A stretch of DNA of 64,000 bases from Glebionis coronaria (lineage: Eukaryota > Streptophyta > Magnoliopsida > Asterales > Asteraceae). The notes under the pieces are model-generated. The model searched no databases. It worked only from the letters and a program-made list of their open reading frames with translations, and was not told the origin of the DNA. The DNA is taken from contig CM046878.1 in NCBI GenBank assembly GCA_025667525.1, forward strand, positions 386,941,307 through 387,005,306. Direction: 5' to 3'. How positions within the stretch are numbered: position 1 is the stretch's first letter; every line of letters begins with the position of its first letter. The position numbers were made by a program, and so were the translations under genes. Below, piece after piece: positions 32,521 through 44,041 of the stretch.

Positions 32521-32683
32521 GTGCATTTGAACAACAGGAAAAGTCCTATGAGTGAACATCATGCATTTGAACAACGGGAAAAGTCCTGTGAGTGAACATC
32601 ATGCATTTGAACAACGGGAAAATTCTTGTGAGTGAACACCATGCAATTGAACAACAAGAAAAGTCTCGTGTGCAACGCACGGG
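32521..32683. repeat. 40-bp tandem repeat, four units, at the probable Helitron 3' end
   Basis: Units gcatttgaacaac+gggaaaagtcctgtgag+tgaacatcat start at 32524, 32564, 32604 and 32644 (exact 40-base step). The last unit runs into the hairpin at 32667-32681. Confidence 0.88.
32667..32681 (+). terminator. Candidate Helitron 3' terminal hairpin
   Basis: cgtgtg-caa-cgcacg folds into a 6-bp stem (one G-T pair) with a 3-base loop, followed by ggtatgcc. GC-rich hairpins of the type gtgc..gcacggg close to the 3' end are typical of plant Helitrons. The expected CTRR end about 10 bases downstream is not present in clean form, so the border is unproven. Confidence 0.4.
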
Positions 32684-34661
32684 TATGCCTGCCTCGTGAT
32701 ACAAACATTGATGACAACACCTCATGTAATCATTATTTTCTTGTAGTTTTGGCAATATGAAGTGATGAAGATGAATATCATAAAGAAAATCAAAATAAAA
32801 GGTAATTTAGTAATTAAAGAGTTTGATTCGTCAATTATAATAGGACATGTGGCAAGGTTGGATCTCAAATTTGGGAGTCACCACACGACCGGGTCATGAA
32901 CATCTCCTTCTCCCTCTTATGTACTTTTAATAAAATGTTATTTTTTGTCATTAATACCCATGTTGATTTGGATTAGGTCATGAATAAACATGGCCTAAGC
33001 AAAAGAGAGATGTGTTACATACTTTCATGAATCCATATGTGAGTCAGTAGAATTCATGGGTTCGCAAATTCCAAAACATATAACAATTGTTTTAATTATT
33101 TTTCAAGTTTTTTCACATTGTTTCCACCCTGTTACATAGGAAAAGTTGTAGCAAAACGTGTTTGATGCGTTCCTAAAATGTTAAACACTCAAAGGCTAAA
33201 AATTGTTAGTGCGTGTTTTTGGAAAAACAAAGAATATGTTTTCCTCATTTGTTTTGGATTATCGCAAGAGTGGTAAATCCTTATTTCAAGAAAGTTTTAA
33301 GGTATAGATCGCCTATATCGACAAAGAAAGAGTTCCCATGGTTAGGATAAATGTGGCTTAACGGTCTCACATGTCGCGTTAGTGAGGTATAGTGAACTAT
33401 CACAAAACCTTTCTTGTCCTATTTTCTTGGGTGGACTCGATTTTTAAAAACCATGTAAAGTTTTGCTTTGATGTGGTTATTCAAATAACTTTTTGTGTTT
33501 TTTGTAGGTAAAGGAATCGAGTTTGGGTTGATGTAAAACCTCCAACAAAGGATACTTTCTTGGATGAAATCATGGTTAATTTGTAGTATTGAAACTCTCA
33601 TAGAAGTCAAATTAGATAAGTTGGAATGTTCATCTAATATACTTTTGTATGAACTCTCAATTCTTTTTCTAGCGTCATATTAGTGACTCGTTAATTAATG
33701 ATTAATTTTTTGCATATACACACTATTATAACTCGGAAGTTCATATACACCTATGTAAATATTGTATTGACCTTTTCGCAAATGCATACTTTTTTTTCCT
33801 ATTCGCTCTTGGATACATATAATCTACAACGAAAGTTTGATGCTTAGAGAAAATGGAGGAGACGTAAAAAAATATTTGCATATACGTGTTTAATAGTTAA
33901 TTACAATCAAGAAAAAATTTCATGTTTCGTCCCTATGGTTTACCTCAAAAATCATGTTTCGTCCCTAAGTTAAATTAAATACACTGATCGTCCCTAACTT
34001 TGAAAGTTGTAACCATGACGGTCCCTATTTTGGAGGACTGTTAACTTTTTTTGTTAAGTCTAATAAATGAAAGGGTAATTCGTATTTTCCATATTATCAT
34101 CTGGGACCCATAAACTCACACTAATTCTTTTATTAATTTTATTTTATTTTTCCTTTTTCTATTTATTTCTCATACTTATCTCATTTTCTCTCTAAAAAAA
34201 CCCTCCATACCCACCAGCCACCACCGACGACCACCAACCGCCATAACCACTACTGACGACCACCAGCTACCTTCACCCACCACATCTATTACATTTTATA
34301 TATCCCACCTACCCAAACCCTCTTTTGTTTTACGAAGATCCATATTACTATGTTGGGTCCACTAGATGTGGATCTTGCAGCCTGTTAAGGATGGTGAACG
34401 ACTTCTGTAATCACAAGTCTATTCATAGAGAAACTCTTAATGTAACACACAGTATAAGTGCGGAATACAAATACTATGAACAAGAACAAACAGAATAACT
34501 AAATAACTTGATCCTTACTAAGGATTTTTATTATTAATATGAAATGAAAAATGATGATGAAGGTATGTCTAACCCTTCTGCCAATGGGTTCCTTTTATAC
34601 TACAAGAAAACCCTAATACTACATTAAACCAAAACGTGTAACTTCTGACATGCATATTGAT
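32684..34661. other. Non-coding stretch between Helitron and element A
   Basis: No gene recognised. At 33910-34055 the phrase cgtccctatggttt / tcgtccctaa recurs, a pattern common in dispersed plant repeats. At 34200-34290 there is a ccacc-rich simple-sequence stretch. Bases 34657-34661 (ttgat) would be the target duplication of element A if its LTR ends at 34662. Confidence 0.4.
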
Positions 34662-37600
34662 TGTGGTAAAATACGACCCTTTTAGGAAAAATGCGTAAAA
34701 GCTGAAAGTATTAAACAAATGATTTAGGAAAATCAAGTGTTAATGACCCAATTAAGTTCGTTTCCCAAGGAGGTATATGTGTGTGAATAATTCGTAATTG
34801 GTTTGAGATTAATATTTGAAAGAAGGGGATGAGAAAATAGAATGACGAAGACGTGAAAATTATTACTACGACGACTAAAATTAAAATCGTAAAAAGAGCT
34901 AAAATAAAAATTAATTCTAAAAATTCACAAAAATTTACCAAAAATCAAATTATATAAACTAAGAGTTTACAAATGATCAAAACTTTTTCAAACCTTTTAA
35001 TTAATTAAATATTAATTTTTAAATACTAATTAAAGCCCTAAAAATCAAAATAATTATTAAAAAGCCCAAATAAAGATTTTTCACTTTGTAAACCTCTAAA
35101 ATGACTAAATAAGAATAAAAACTATTTTTATTAATTTTTAAACTAATTAAAACTACTTAAAATGATTAAAAACTATTAAAAACTTAAAATAATTCTAGAA
35201 ATAAGAAAAATGAAAATAAAATTAATCTAAGAATTGCAAAAATAATATTTTAATGTATTTAACCTAAGAAAAATATAAAAAGTGCAAAAACATGAAAATT
35301 GAAATTTAATAATAAAATAATATTAAAATAATATTAAAAATCCAAAAATTATAAAAAAATTCTAAAAACATGCAAACTAGTATATTTTAACCTAAATAAA
35401 CAGAAAATAAAAGTGAAATTACCAAAATACCCCAAATGGACCTCCAAATGGGCTAAAATAGAGAACAGTCCAAACTAATGGGCTTTTTGGCCCAAAAACT
35501 TCAACTAAGCCCAAATGACCTGAAAAAGCCCTATCTGACTCAATATTTAATTCTAAGCACAAAAGTCTGAAGGCCCAAAAAGTTGGTTTTGAGCTTATCA
35601 CAGCTTAAAAGGTCAACAACTTATTCTTATTGGGCCAATAATCCCATTAAGAAATAAGCGAATGACATAAGCTCTAATTGAACACACAACCTTCTTTTGA
35701 GATGCCTAAGATATATGTGAAAAGAAATTTTCTAAAAAGCAAACCCAATAAGCCAGAAATAAGCCAAGATTTCACTAAAAGATAAAATAGTCGACTTAGA
35801 GTTCTAGACCACCTCAGACCTTCTAATAAGTTGCAAAAGACTCTAAATGACTTAACTAAGACAAATCAACAAAGAAAAGTTCAATAAGCCAAGCCAAATA
35901 AGTACAATAAGCTGAAAGCACTTATTTAAAAGTCAAAGTTATAGGTTTTCTAGTCAAACCTCAAAGTCAACCCCTCAAATGCTCTAGGATGAACAAATGG
36001 GTCAAATAAGTGACACCTATTACAAATTTAAAGTTGTTGCAGGTTAAAATAAGCTAGAAAATCTTATTGATAAGCACTAGTTGAAATAACACTAGCAGTG
36101 GCTAGCAACAGGGGAAAGGAGTTCCCACTGCTTTGACTATTTGACTTGCTTTTTTAGAGAGATCCAGTTGGATTCAAATAGAAACAAGGGCACCCTTGTA
36201 ATCAGTGGATCATAAGGAGTCAATATTAGCAAAGAAATCACAATTTGGTTCACTCAATAAGCACAGAATAAGCAAATAGTTCTCAGATATGCCACAAACC
36301 TTGAAAATAAGCAATTATGAACAAATAAGTAGATTGAGCATGAATAAGCCAGCCAAATTGAACCAAATGCACACACAACCTATAATAAAGTCCAATAAGC
36401 ACAAATAAACTTGTTTCAAGCAATGGATCAAAGTAAATAAGCAGATTCAAGCACAAAAGGTTACTGATTAGCAAAGGTGATTATCCAAAATCCTTTTGCT
36501 GATCTATTTGACCACCAATCCAATTTCAAGCCCTCAAATCCCCTTCCCTGATTAAGTTAACCAAAATTTAGCACTTGTTAACCCTAGTCTACCCTTAGAT
36601 CTAGGTGTCCCCAAAATTTTAGCCAAAATACCCAAGTTAAATAGATTTTATAGCCTTTTTGTTGGATTTAGGTGTTTCAAGCCATAAAACTTGCAGATAA
36701 TGAACCCTTTGCACCAGATAAACAGAAACCAACCAAAAAGAAACAACAAACAACACACTAGTTGCCTTAAATCCTTTTGAATCAGTTAACCCAAACACCC
36801 CTTTAGAATTTGATTTCTCAATTTTCTAGAGGATTGTTAAGATTTAACCTTCCAAACAAGATCTAATCAACCCTAACAACAATTATCCAACCTCAGTAAC
36901 TCAAATCAACCACAAATTCACAGATTCACAATCAATCATGCAAAAATTACCAGAAATTCAACAAAATTCAGAAAAATGAAAAAGGATAAGAGATGCAAAC
37001 CTCCAAGACTTACATCCAAGCCTTGGAATGTTTGAGCTGAGGTGCTAGCAAGAACAAGCACCAGCTTCTAAAGCTGCTAAGATGAACAAACAGAAAAGTG
37101 AGCAATAAACAGATTATATCCTTGATTTTGAAAAAAAGTGTTCTAAACCTTAAACCTTTTCTCAAAATCAACAAAACATGTATATGGAACTCAGATCTTA
37201 GCTATTCAATCACCAAACTTTTATAAAACACAAAAGAGAACTCAAAATTTTCAGAAACTCAAATTTTACTTCAATAAAAAGGAATTACAAAGAGATAGCT
37301 AAAATCTGGAACAAAGGGGCTCTCACATGTTGAGGCCTCCTTTTATAGACGAATACAAGGCAGGAATAAGCAAAACCCTAGGCTATGAAGTCCCAAAATT
37401 TCCCTTAAAATCTTCTAGACGAATTGTGTTGTTGAGCTGTCCAAATGCATCTTGGCTGGTCATTTTATGCTTGGGGACCAAGTAGTAGCTATAAATCGTT
37501 GATCTTGCCAGCTAGGATTACTTGGAGAGGAGGGTGTGATATAATTGGGTAACGGGTTGAATGGTGGGGACCATTGGTGAGTGGGATTGAGGGTTTCTTG

Positions 37601-38402
37601 TGTGGGATGGGTTTCTGGGCGTGTGAATCATATGTGGGACAAGGTAACTGAAATTAACCCCTTGTTTAAGTGGGTGGTAAATCTGGGTTCATGTGGGTAA
37701 ACAGTAAAGATTTTCATCCGATTTTTGGGGAAAGGTAAGTTGTTTGGCGCATTTCTTTTTTAAATGTTTCATTTGCTCATGTTTGGCCCTTGTGTTTTGG
37801 TGAACTGTGTAAACAATGTTTAATCAGCCCAAAAACGTTTTTCCTTTGTTAAATAACTTTCCATCTTTATAGTTTTGCCACAAAACTTTTCAACAAAGGT
37901 TATAAGGGTTTGTTTTGTCATTTTGCATAGTTTGAGGACTGATCTTGGACATTCTTGATCTTCAAAGGTCTTCAATGTATCTTTGACTTCATGAGGGACC
38001 ATTCTTGACAATTTAGAATTGTTGAGGGACTAAACTTGCCAATTTTTCAAAGTTGAAGGACCTTTTGTAATTTTGACAAACTTAAGGGACCAAACTTGTA
38101 ATTATGAATATACAAGGGTTTAAGTGTCATTTCTTCATAAATGAGGGATCAATCTTGTACATCTTCAAGTCTTCAAGGGTTTTTTCTTTGGGAAATCCAT
38201 AACTAGGGCCCGGTTCATTGTACGGCTTCGTTTCTCGTATCCGTTTTTTCTTGTTTCTTATGATCTTTTGTCTTTTTCACGACATCCATACCTAAAACAC
38301 ACAAGTAAACAAATACAAGCATATATATGGTATATTTATCACATTTTATGCATTTAAAGCCCGAAAAGAACGATGAGATCATGTATAAATGCCATCTCAT
38401 CA
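34662..38402 (-). repeat. 3' LTR of element A (3.7 kb)
   Basis: On the minus strand it begins tgatgagat (38402) and ends accaca (34662). Collinear with the 4.2-kb LTR at 44042-48280. It has a TATA box (tctataaaagg, minus strand, 37339-37349) about 1.05 kb in, many aataagc motifs between 35600 and 36430, and 'gagggac ... cttg' repeats at 37900-38200. The left border is inferred by alignment to the other LTR. Confidence 0.8.
37339..37349 (-). promoter_or_regulatory. TATA box of LTR A
   Basis: On the minus strand tctataaaagg; equivalent motifs are at 46918-46928 (B) and 1756-1765 (E), all just before a leader with similar sequence. Confidence 0.5.
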
Positions 38403-38412
38403 CTCCCCCATA
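38403..38412 (-). other. Polypurine tract of element A
   Basis: On the minus strand tatgggggag abuts the LTR start, matching the tract of element B at 48281-48290. Confidence 0.85.
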
Positions 38413-40568
38413 CTAAGCCATTGTCGTGCCCTCACGCAATGCTAGAATAAAGTATCTTAGCATCACCAAAATTCAATTTTATTACCCTTTATTGAAAATT
38501 AAAAGACTTGCAACAATACTATGAAGATGTGTGAAGGCGTAATGTATGATTTTCATCACGTGTGTGACTTTTAGAGTCAATGAATAGAAACAAGTAAATG
38601 TCCCATAGAGTAAATTTCGTCATCCTTGATTGTCATACATTCCATGCTAAGTACAAAAACAAGATCATTGTTGGTACAAGTCACAATGCTAACACTACTC
38701 ATACGTCCAAATTGTGTAATACTTTTTCTCCCCGCAATCCTTATTATTATAAAAGGAAATGGGTTTCTAGAATTTTTTAACTATTTGTCATGGATCACAA
38801 GTGATTCATATTGACTTATTTGAGTATTTATTAGTTCGAAAGTAAAGTAGCACGATTTAATCGATAGTTAGCCGAAGGACAAAATCTTTTAAAATGGCTT
38901 ATCGAGTATCTCCTTAAGTTCATATCTTGACATAACTCGTTTCACGATTTGAGACCTTTCTCGAACAGATATTTGGCATGTACTTCATACTTCAAATCTT
39001 GGGAAGACGTTCTTGAAATTATGGTCTTCTCTTCATATTTTGGAATTTCTTCACTTGACATTTTTGAGAGATTCTTCATACTTGGACCACGACTTCATCA
39101 TTTTTCTTCAATCTTTATTTTGTACTTTGATATACAACGATCCGCCTCCTTTTAGGACTTGGATATATTTATCCTCATACCTTGTAAGGGTCTTTTTGGA
39201 TAGACTTTATCCATGATCTTTAGGGGAGTAATTACTTTTCGTCGTGTGTCTCGATCCTTCATATTGATTTAGGAATAATGATACTTCACATCATCTTGGA
39301 TCTTTAGCAACAAAATAGAGTCCTCATGCCTTGTTAGGGCCTTTTTGGAACTTTGCCAATCTTCGCATCCCGCTTCAATAAGTTATGCCTTGGCTATGAA
39401 CTCTATTCAACCACGAGCAACTTTTAAACGATCTTGTGCTAGAAGCTAAGTAACCTTTTAAATCGTACGACCTTACTCATTGCAATTATTTTTATTCCTA
39501 ATGCATTGATCTTATGGGAGTAAAAGCCACAATTAAAAACATATGAGTTTTTGAAAGAACATTTTCATGTTCTACGTTTAGCATGATCACTTTTCTAACT
39601 CTATCATCTCTCGTTCTTCACTATTTAAAGACCATTAATTAAAGAGACTCGTGAATACTTAGCCGTGCAAGTCAAAATTAAGCCAAATTTGGATTAGCTT
39701 TCATTAAGACTATATCAAATCGAAGTTTTGGGTTTTCAAGCCACCTATAGGATCTTGCACTTTCTTAGACTTTTTCAAGTTTAGAGAATGCATTTTATAT
39801 ATCCCTTGATAAGTGACTTTCTAGGATCAATTATAGGAACTTACGAAAAGTTCTTGTTCTTAACCCGTATGAATTAAGACTTTCGCGTTTTAAAGTTCCC
39901 TATATAAAAGTCTAGCAAAACTTGATTCGAGCGGGTTAAGGAATGCAAAGGGCTCCAAATACCCATCAAGTCAAAAATTAGCTCTTATTCTACCCATCAG
40001 AAAATATACATTCGTGTCTTAAAAACACTTATGAAAACTAAGAAAAATTTTAAAATTTGGCCATTTTTAGCCTTATTAGCAACAATAAATTGAAAGTTGG
40101 AAAATGTGAGGGCGTACAAAGCAAGTATCTATTCATCCCCCCATACTAAAATTAAACATTGTCCTCAATGTTTCGGGTCTAAAGGTGGAGCACCCCCATA
40201 CTAGAGACGAAGAGTCGAATGCTTAGGATCTAGCATGGAAAGGGTGATCAACAATATATCTAAAGCCGTTTATTAATTATGCTAAAAGATAATTGTAAGA
40301 ACAATAAAGGATATGTCATGGATTCGTGAAAAAATTCTTCAAGCAAACGATCGAGGCTCACGTAAACGAACACGAGAGTCTTCAATCGTAGCAATGATGA
40401 TGATCTAGATAACATAATCACAAACAACCACGAGACAACGAGTTGGAAGGGCACAAATCCCCTCTCATTATTTATTAGAAAGCATTAAAAAGATAAGCAT
40501 GGGATCTCCCCCACGAGGCACCTCGTTTTTGATTACCGAGTCATGAGCTCGACTCGATCCCCTCAATG
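38413..40568 (-). other. 3' untranslated region of element A
   Basis: About 2.2 kb with no long ORF, so there is no env-like gene. Recognisably the same sequence, in reverse complement, as the 3' region of element C (for example the stretch around the tagccaaggcataact motif near 58022). It has an inner polypurine-like motif with a perfect stem-loop (aaacattg/caatgttt, 40154-40173). Confidence 0.75.
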
Positions 40569-43500
40569 CTAATTATCATTAGGGAAGGTGACTTGGTCGA
40601 GGTCGTCCAATGAAGGAACTTCCCCACCAAAGTAGTGCTTAAGCCTATGTCCATTCACCTTAAAATTAGGACCATCATTTTGAGCTAGCTCGATGGTCCC
40701 GTAAGGAAACACTTGGGTTACGGTGAAAGGACCCGACCAACGAGATTTCAATTTTGCGGAAAATATCTTTAATCAAGAGTTAAAAGGTAACACTCGATCA
40801 CCAACATTAAAAACCCGGTTTTTAATCTTTGCATCATGAAACTTTTTAGTTTTTTCTTTGAAAATCAATGGATTTTCATAAGCATTATCTCTTAATTCAT
40901 CCAATTCATTCAATTGTATTTTCCGGTGATCTCCCGCAGTCTTTAAATCAAAATTAGCATGCTTAAGGGCCCAATATGCCTTATGCTCCAATTCAATGGG
41001 AAAATGACAATTCTTTCCATAAACCAACTTATATTGAGTACAACCATAGGTGTCTTATAAGCGGTGTTAAAGGCCCATAAAGCGTCATCGAGTTTGTCGG
41101 ACCATGAAGCACGGTTTTCTCCAATCGACCTCTATAAAATCCTCTTCAAAGCTCGGTTTGAAACCTCGACTTGCCCACTCGTTTGCGGGTGATAATCCGT
41201 AGAAAGACGATGAGTAACTCCACATATCTTTAAGACCTTCTCGAATTTATCATTACAAAAATGGGTTCCACGATCGCTTATAATAGCACGAGGGGTTCCA
41301 AACCGAGAGCATAGTTGCTTCAAAAACTTCACTACCACACGAGCATCATTAGTAGGTAAAGCCTTAGCTTCCACCCACTTAGAAAGGTAGTCGACGGCGA
41401 CGAGGATATATTTGTTACCATGAGACGATGGGAACGGCCCCATAAAGTCTATGCCCCAGATGTCGAACATCTGACACACTTGAATTATATTTTGCGGCAT
41501 TTCATCACGTTGAGACGATTTTCCTTGACGTTGGCAAGAATCACACGACTTCACAAGTGCGTGTGCATCACGATAGATTGTAGGCCAAAAGAAGCCGGCA
41601 TCGAACAGTTTCTTAGCCGTGAGATTAGCACCGTGGTGACCACCCGTGGGTCCCTCGTGACAAGCTCTAAGGATGTTAGAAGCTTCGGCACCAAAAACAC
41701 AACGTCGAACGAGTTGATCCGCACAAACCCGAAAGAGATAAGGGTCGTCCCAAAAATAGAACTTGACGTCACGAAAGAATTTTCTATTTTGTTGTGTCGT
41801 CATACCCTTGATTATGAAGTTGCCCGCATGGTAATTTGCAATGTCGGCAAACCATGGGGTGGTGTCTTTAGAATTCACTACACCGAGAGTCTCGAGAGGA
41901 AATGTTTCGGTGATTTCCTTGTTCTCAAAAACATCTTTGTGAGGATCTTCTAAACGAGAGAGATGATCGGCCGCTTGATTCTCGGCTCCTTTTTTGTCAA
42001 GCACGGTGACATCAAATTCTTGGAGGAGGAGCATCCAACGAAGCAATCTTGGCTTAGCATCTTGCTTAGATAAGAGATACTTGATAGCCGAATGGTCGGT
42101 ATACACGATGCTTTTAGTTAAGACGAGATAAGGCCGGAATTTCTCAAAAGCATAGACCACGGCAAGGAATTCCTTTTCCGTTGTGGTGTACTTTAATTGA
42201 GCCTCGGTCATCGTCTTACTAGCATAATGGATAGGACATAAATGCTTTTCATAACATTGCCCTAAAACGGCCCCTATAGCATAATCACTTGCATCGCACA
42301 TGATTTCAAAGGGTAAATCCCAATTAGGAGCAACAAGAATGGGAGCTTCGGTAAGTTTCCTTTTGAGAGTTTCGAAAGCTCTAACACAATCCTCATTGAA
42401 ATTAAAAGGAGCATCCTTCTCGAGAAGGTGTGTCATAGGTCGAGATATTTTCGAAAAGTCTTTGATGAAACGACTATAAAAGCCCGCGTGGCCTAGGAAA
42501 ATCCTAACTCCCTTAACGGTTTTAGGATGAGGTAACTTGGCGATGACGTCTACCTTAGCTTTATCGACCTCAATCCCCGCTTTCGAGACCATATGTCCTA
42601 AGATGATTCCTTGTCTACACATAAAATGACATTTTTCCCAATTAAGCACAAGATTGGTTTCTTCACAACGTTTTAATATTTGCTCGAGATTAGATAAACA
42701 CGACGTGAACGAATTGCCAAACACCAAAAAGTCATCCATAAACACTTCCATCGACTTCTTGATCATATCGTGAAAAATAGCCATCATACACCGTTGAAAC
42801 GTACCCAGTGCATTACAAAGTCCGAAAGGCATCCTACGATAAGCAAATGTTCCATAAGGACACGTAAACGTAGTTTTCTCTTGATCACGAGGGTCGATAG
42901 GGATTTGAAAGTAACCGGAAAAACCATCTAAAAAGCAATAGAATTCATTTCCCACGAGTCGCTCCAACATTTGATCCATGAAGGGCAAAGGAAAGTGGTC
43001 TTTACGAGTGGCGTCATTTAACTTTCGGTAGTCAATACACACCTTCCAACCGGTCACAACACGAGTGGGAATTAACTCGTTGTTTTCATTAGGCACAACG
43101 GTCATCCCTCCCTTTTTAGGGACACAATGGATTGGGCTCACCCATGGGCTATCGGAGATAGGATAAATCATTCCCGCGTCAAGGAGTTTTAAAACTTCCT
43201 TTTTTATGACATCGTGAATTTTGGGGTTTACCCTTCTTTGACTTTGAATTGCGGGTTTGTAGTCCTCCTCCATTAAAATCTTGTGAGTACAAAATTTTGG
43301 GTCAATACCCTTAATGTAGGAAATTTTCCACGCAATTGCCCCTTTATGAGCTTTAAGAACTTTCAAGAGCGCGGTTTTTTCATCATTAGCAAGACCTTTT
43401 GCAATAATAACCGGCAACTTGTCATCACCTTCCAAGAATGCGTATTCAATGTGAGATGGAAGATCTTTCAATTCAAGGATAGGTGGTTCCTCGATTTAAG

Positions 43501-44041
43501 ATTTTTGCTCAACACTCATAACTTCCATCGGGTGAAGAAATGGTGGAATAGAAGTATCATCACTAATAATCACCTCATCTTCATTGTCGATTTCATTTGA
43601 AGTAAAATCGCCTCCTTGGAATGGAGTGAGATTTGGTGTGGAATTAGCAAGAATCAGATCCAAAATAGTAGGATTGCCACTTGACGAGCTATCGGAAAAA
43701 CCTAACACTTCTTGTGAAAACTCATCACAAACCACATCAACTAAGTCGATGTGATTGATGGTAGCGATTGCATAAACATGAGAAGGTGTCGAGCTTTGAG
43801 TAGCGTTTATAACAAGTTCCTCTTCGTTGAATCTCAAAGTAATAGTTCTTGCATGAACGTCGATAAGCGATCTCGAGGTGTCTAAAACTGGACGACCTAA
43901 AATTAGAGGAACTTGAAGATCCGCGGGGATGTCAACTACTATAAAATCAACGGGATAGTAGAACTTCCCCACTTTCACGAAAACATCCTCGGCTACTCCA
44001 CATGCTAAAATCGTAGAATGATCGGCCATCTCGATAGATGA
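40569..44041 (-). pseudogene. Athila-like pol of element A (protease to integrase), broken
   Basis: From high to low coordinate: the end of the aspartic protease (VPLILGRPVLDTSRSLID, about 43900), then RT-RNase H-integrase at 43471-41132, then the integrase C-terminus at 41027-40569. RT has [14 protein letters not shown] and FMDDFLVFG; RNase H has [14 protein letters not shown]; integrase has the zinc-binding H-H-C-C region, [20 protein letters not shown] and [14 protein letters not shown]. Defects: a stop at about 43496, a stop at 41132-41134 just after the integrase Glu block, a frame change between 41131 and 41027, and a stop at 40773-40775 where C has Arg. The protease is cut at 44041 by element B, and the upstream part including its active-site DLGAS is not in the window. 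Confidence 0.88.

Larger units (their letters stand above)
8960..32690 (+). mobile_element. Decayed Helitron, split by Copia element 2 (ends approximate)
   Basis: An RPA1-like gene (9023-11604) and a Rep-helicase gene (26525-30972) lie in the same orientation on either side of Copia element 2. Once that insertion and one gacca copy are removed, they are about 2 kb apart. RPA-like genes are typical companions of plant Helitron Rep-helicases, so I infer one original element. The right end may be near the small hairpin at 32667-32681; the left end was not found. Both genes are broken, so the element is non-autonomous now. Confidence 0.65.
34662..44041 (-). mobile_element. Athila-like Gypsy element A, 5' part displaced by element B
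   Basis: Minus-strand element: 3' LTR 34662-38402, polypurine tract 38403-38412, 3' untranslated region, pol, and the protease end up to 44041, where element B's LTR begins. Gag, primer site and 5' LTR must lie right of the window, beyond B. Pol is closely related to those of B and C. Its frame carries several stops and at least one shift, so it is the most decayed of the three. Confidence 0.85.

Noticed and set aside
41420..41953. Plus-strand ORFs of 177 codons (and 152 codons at 61990-62448)
   Set aside because: Antisense to the conserved integrase and RNase H coding of elements A and B; similar shadows appear because pol sequences are similar.
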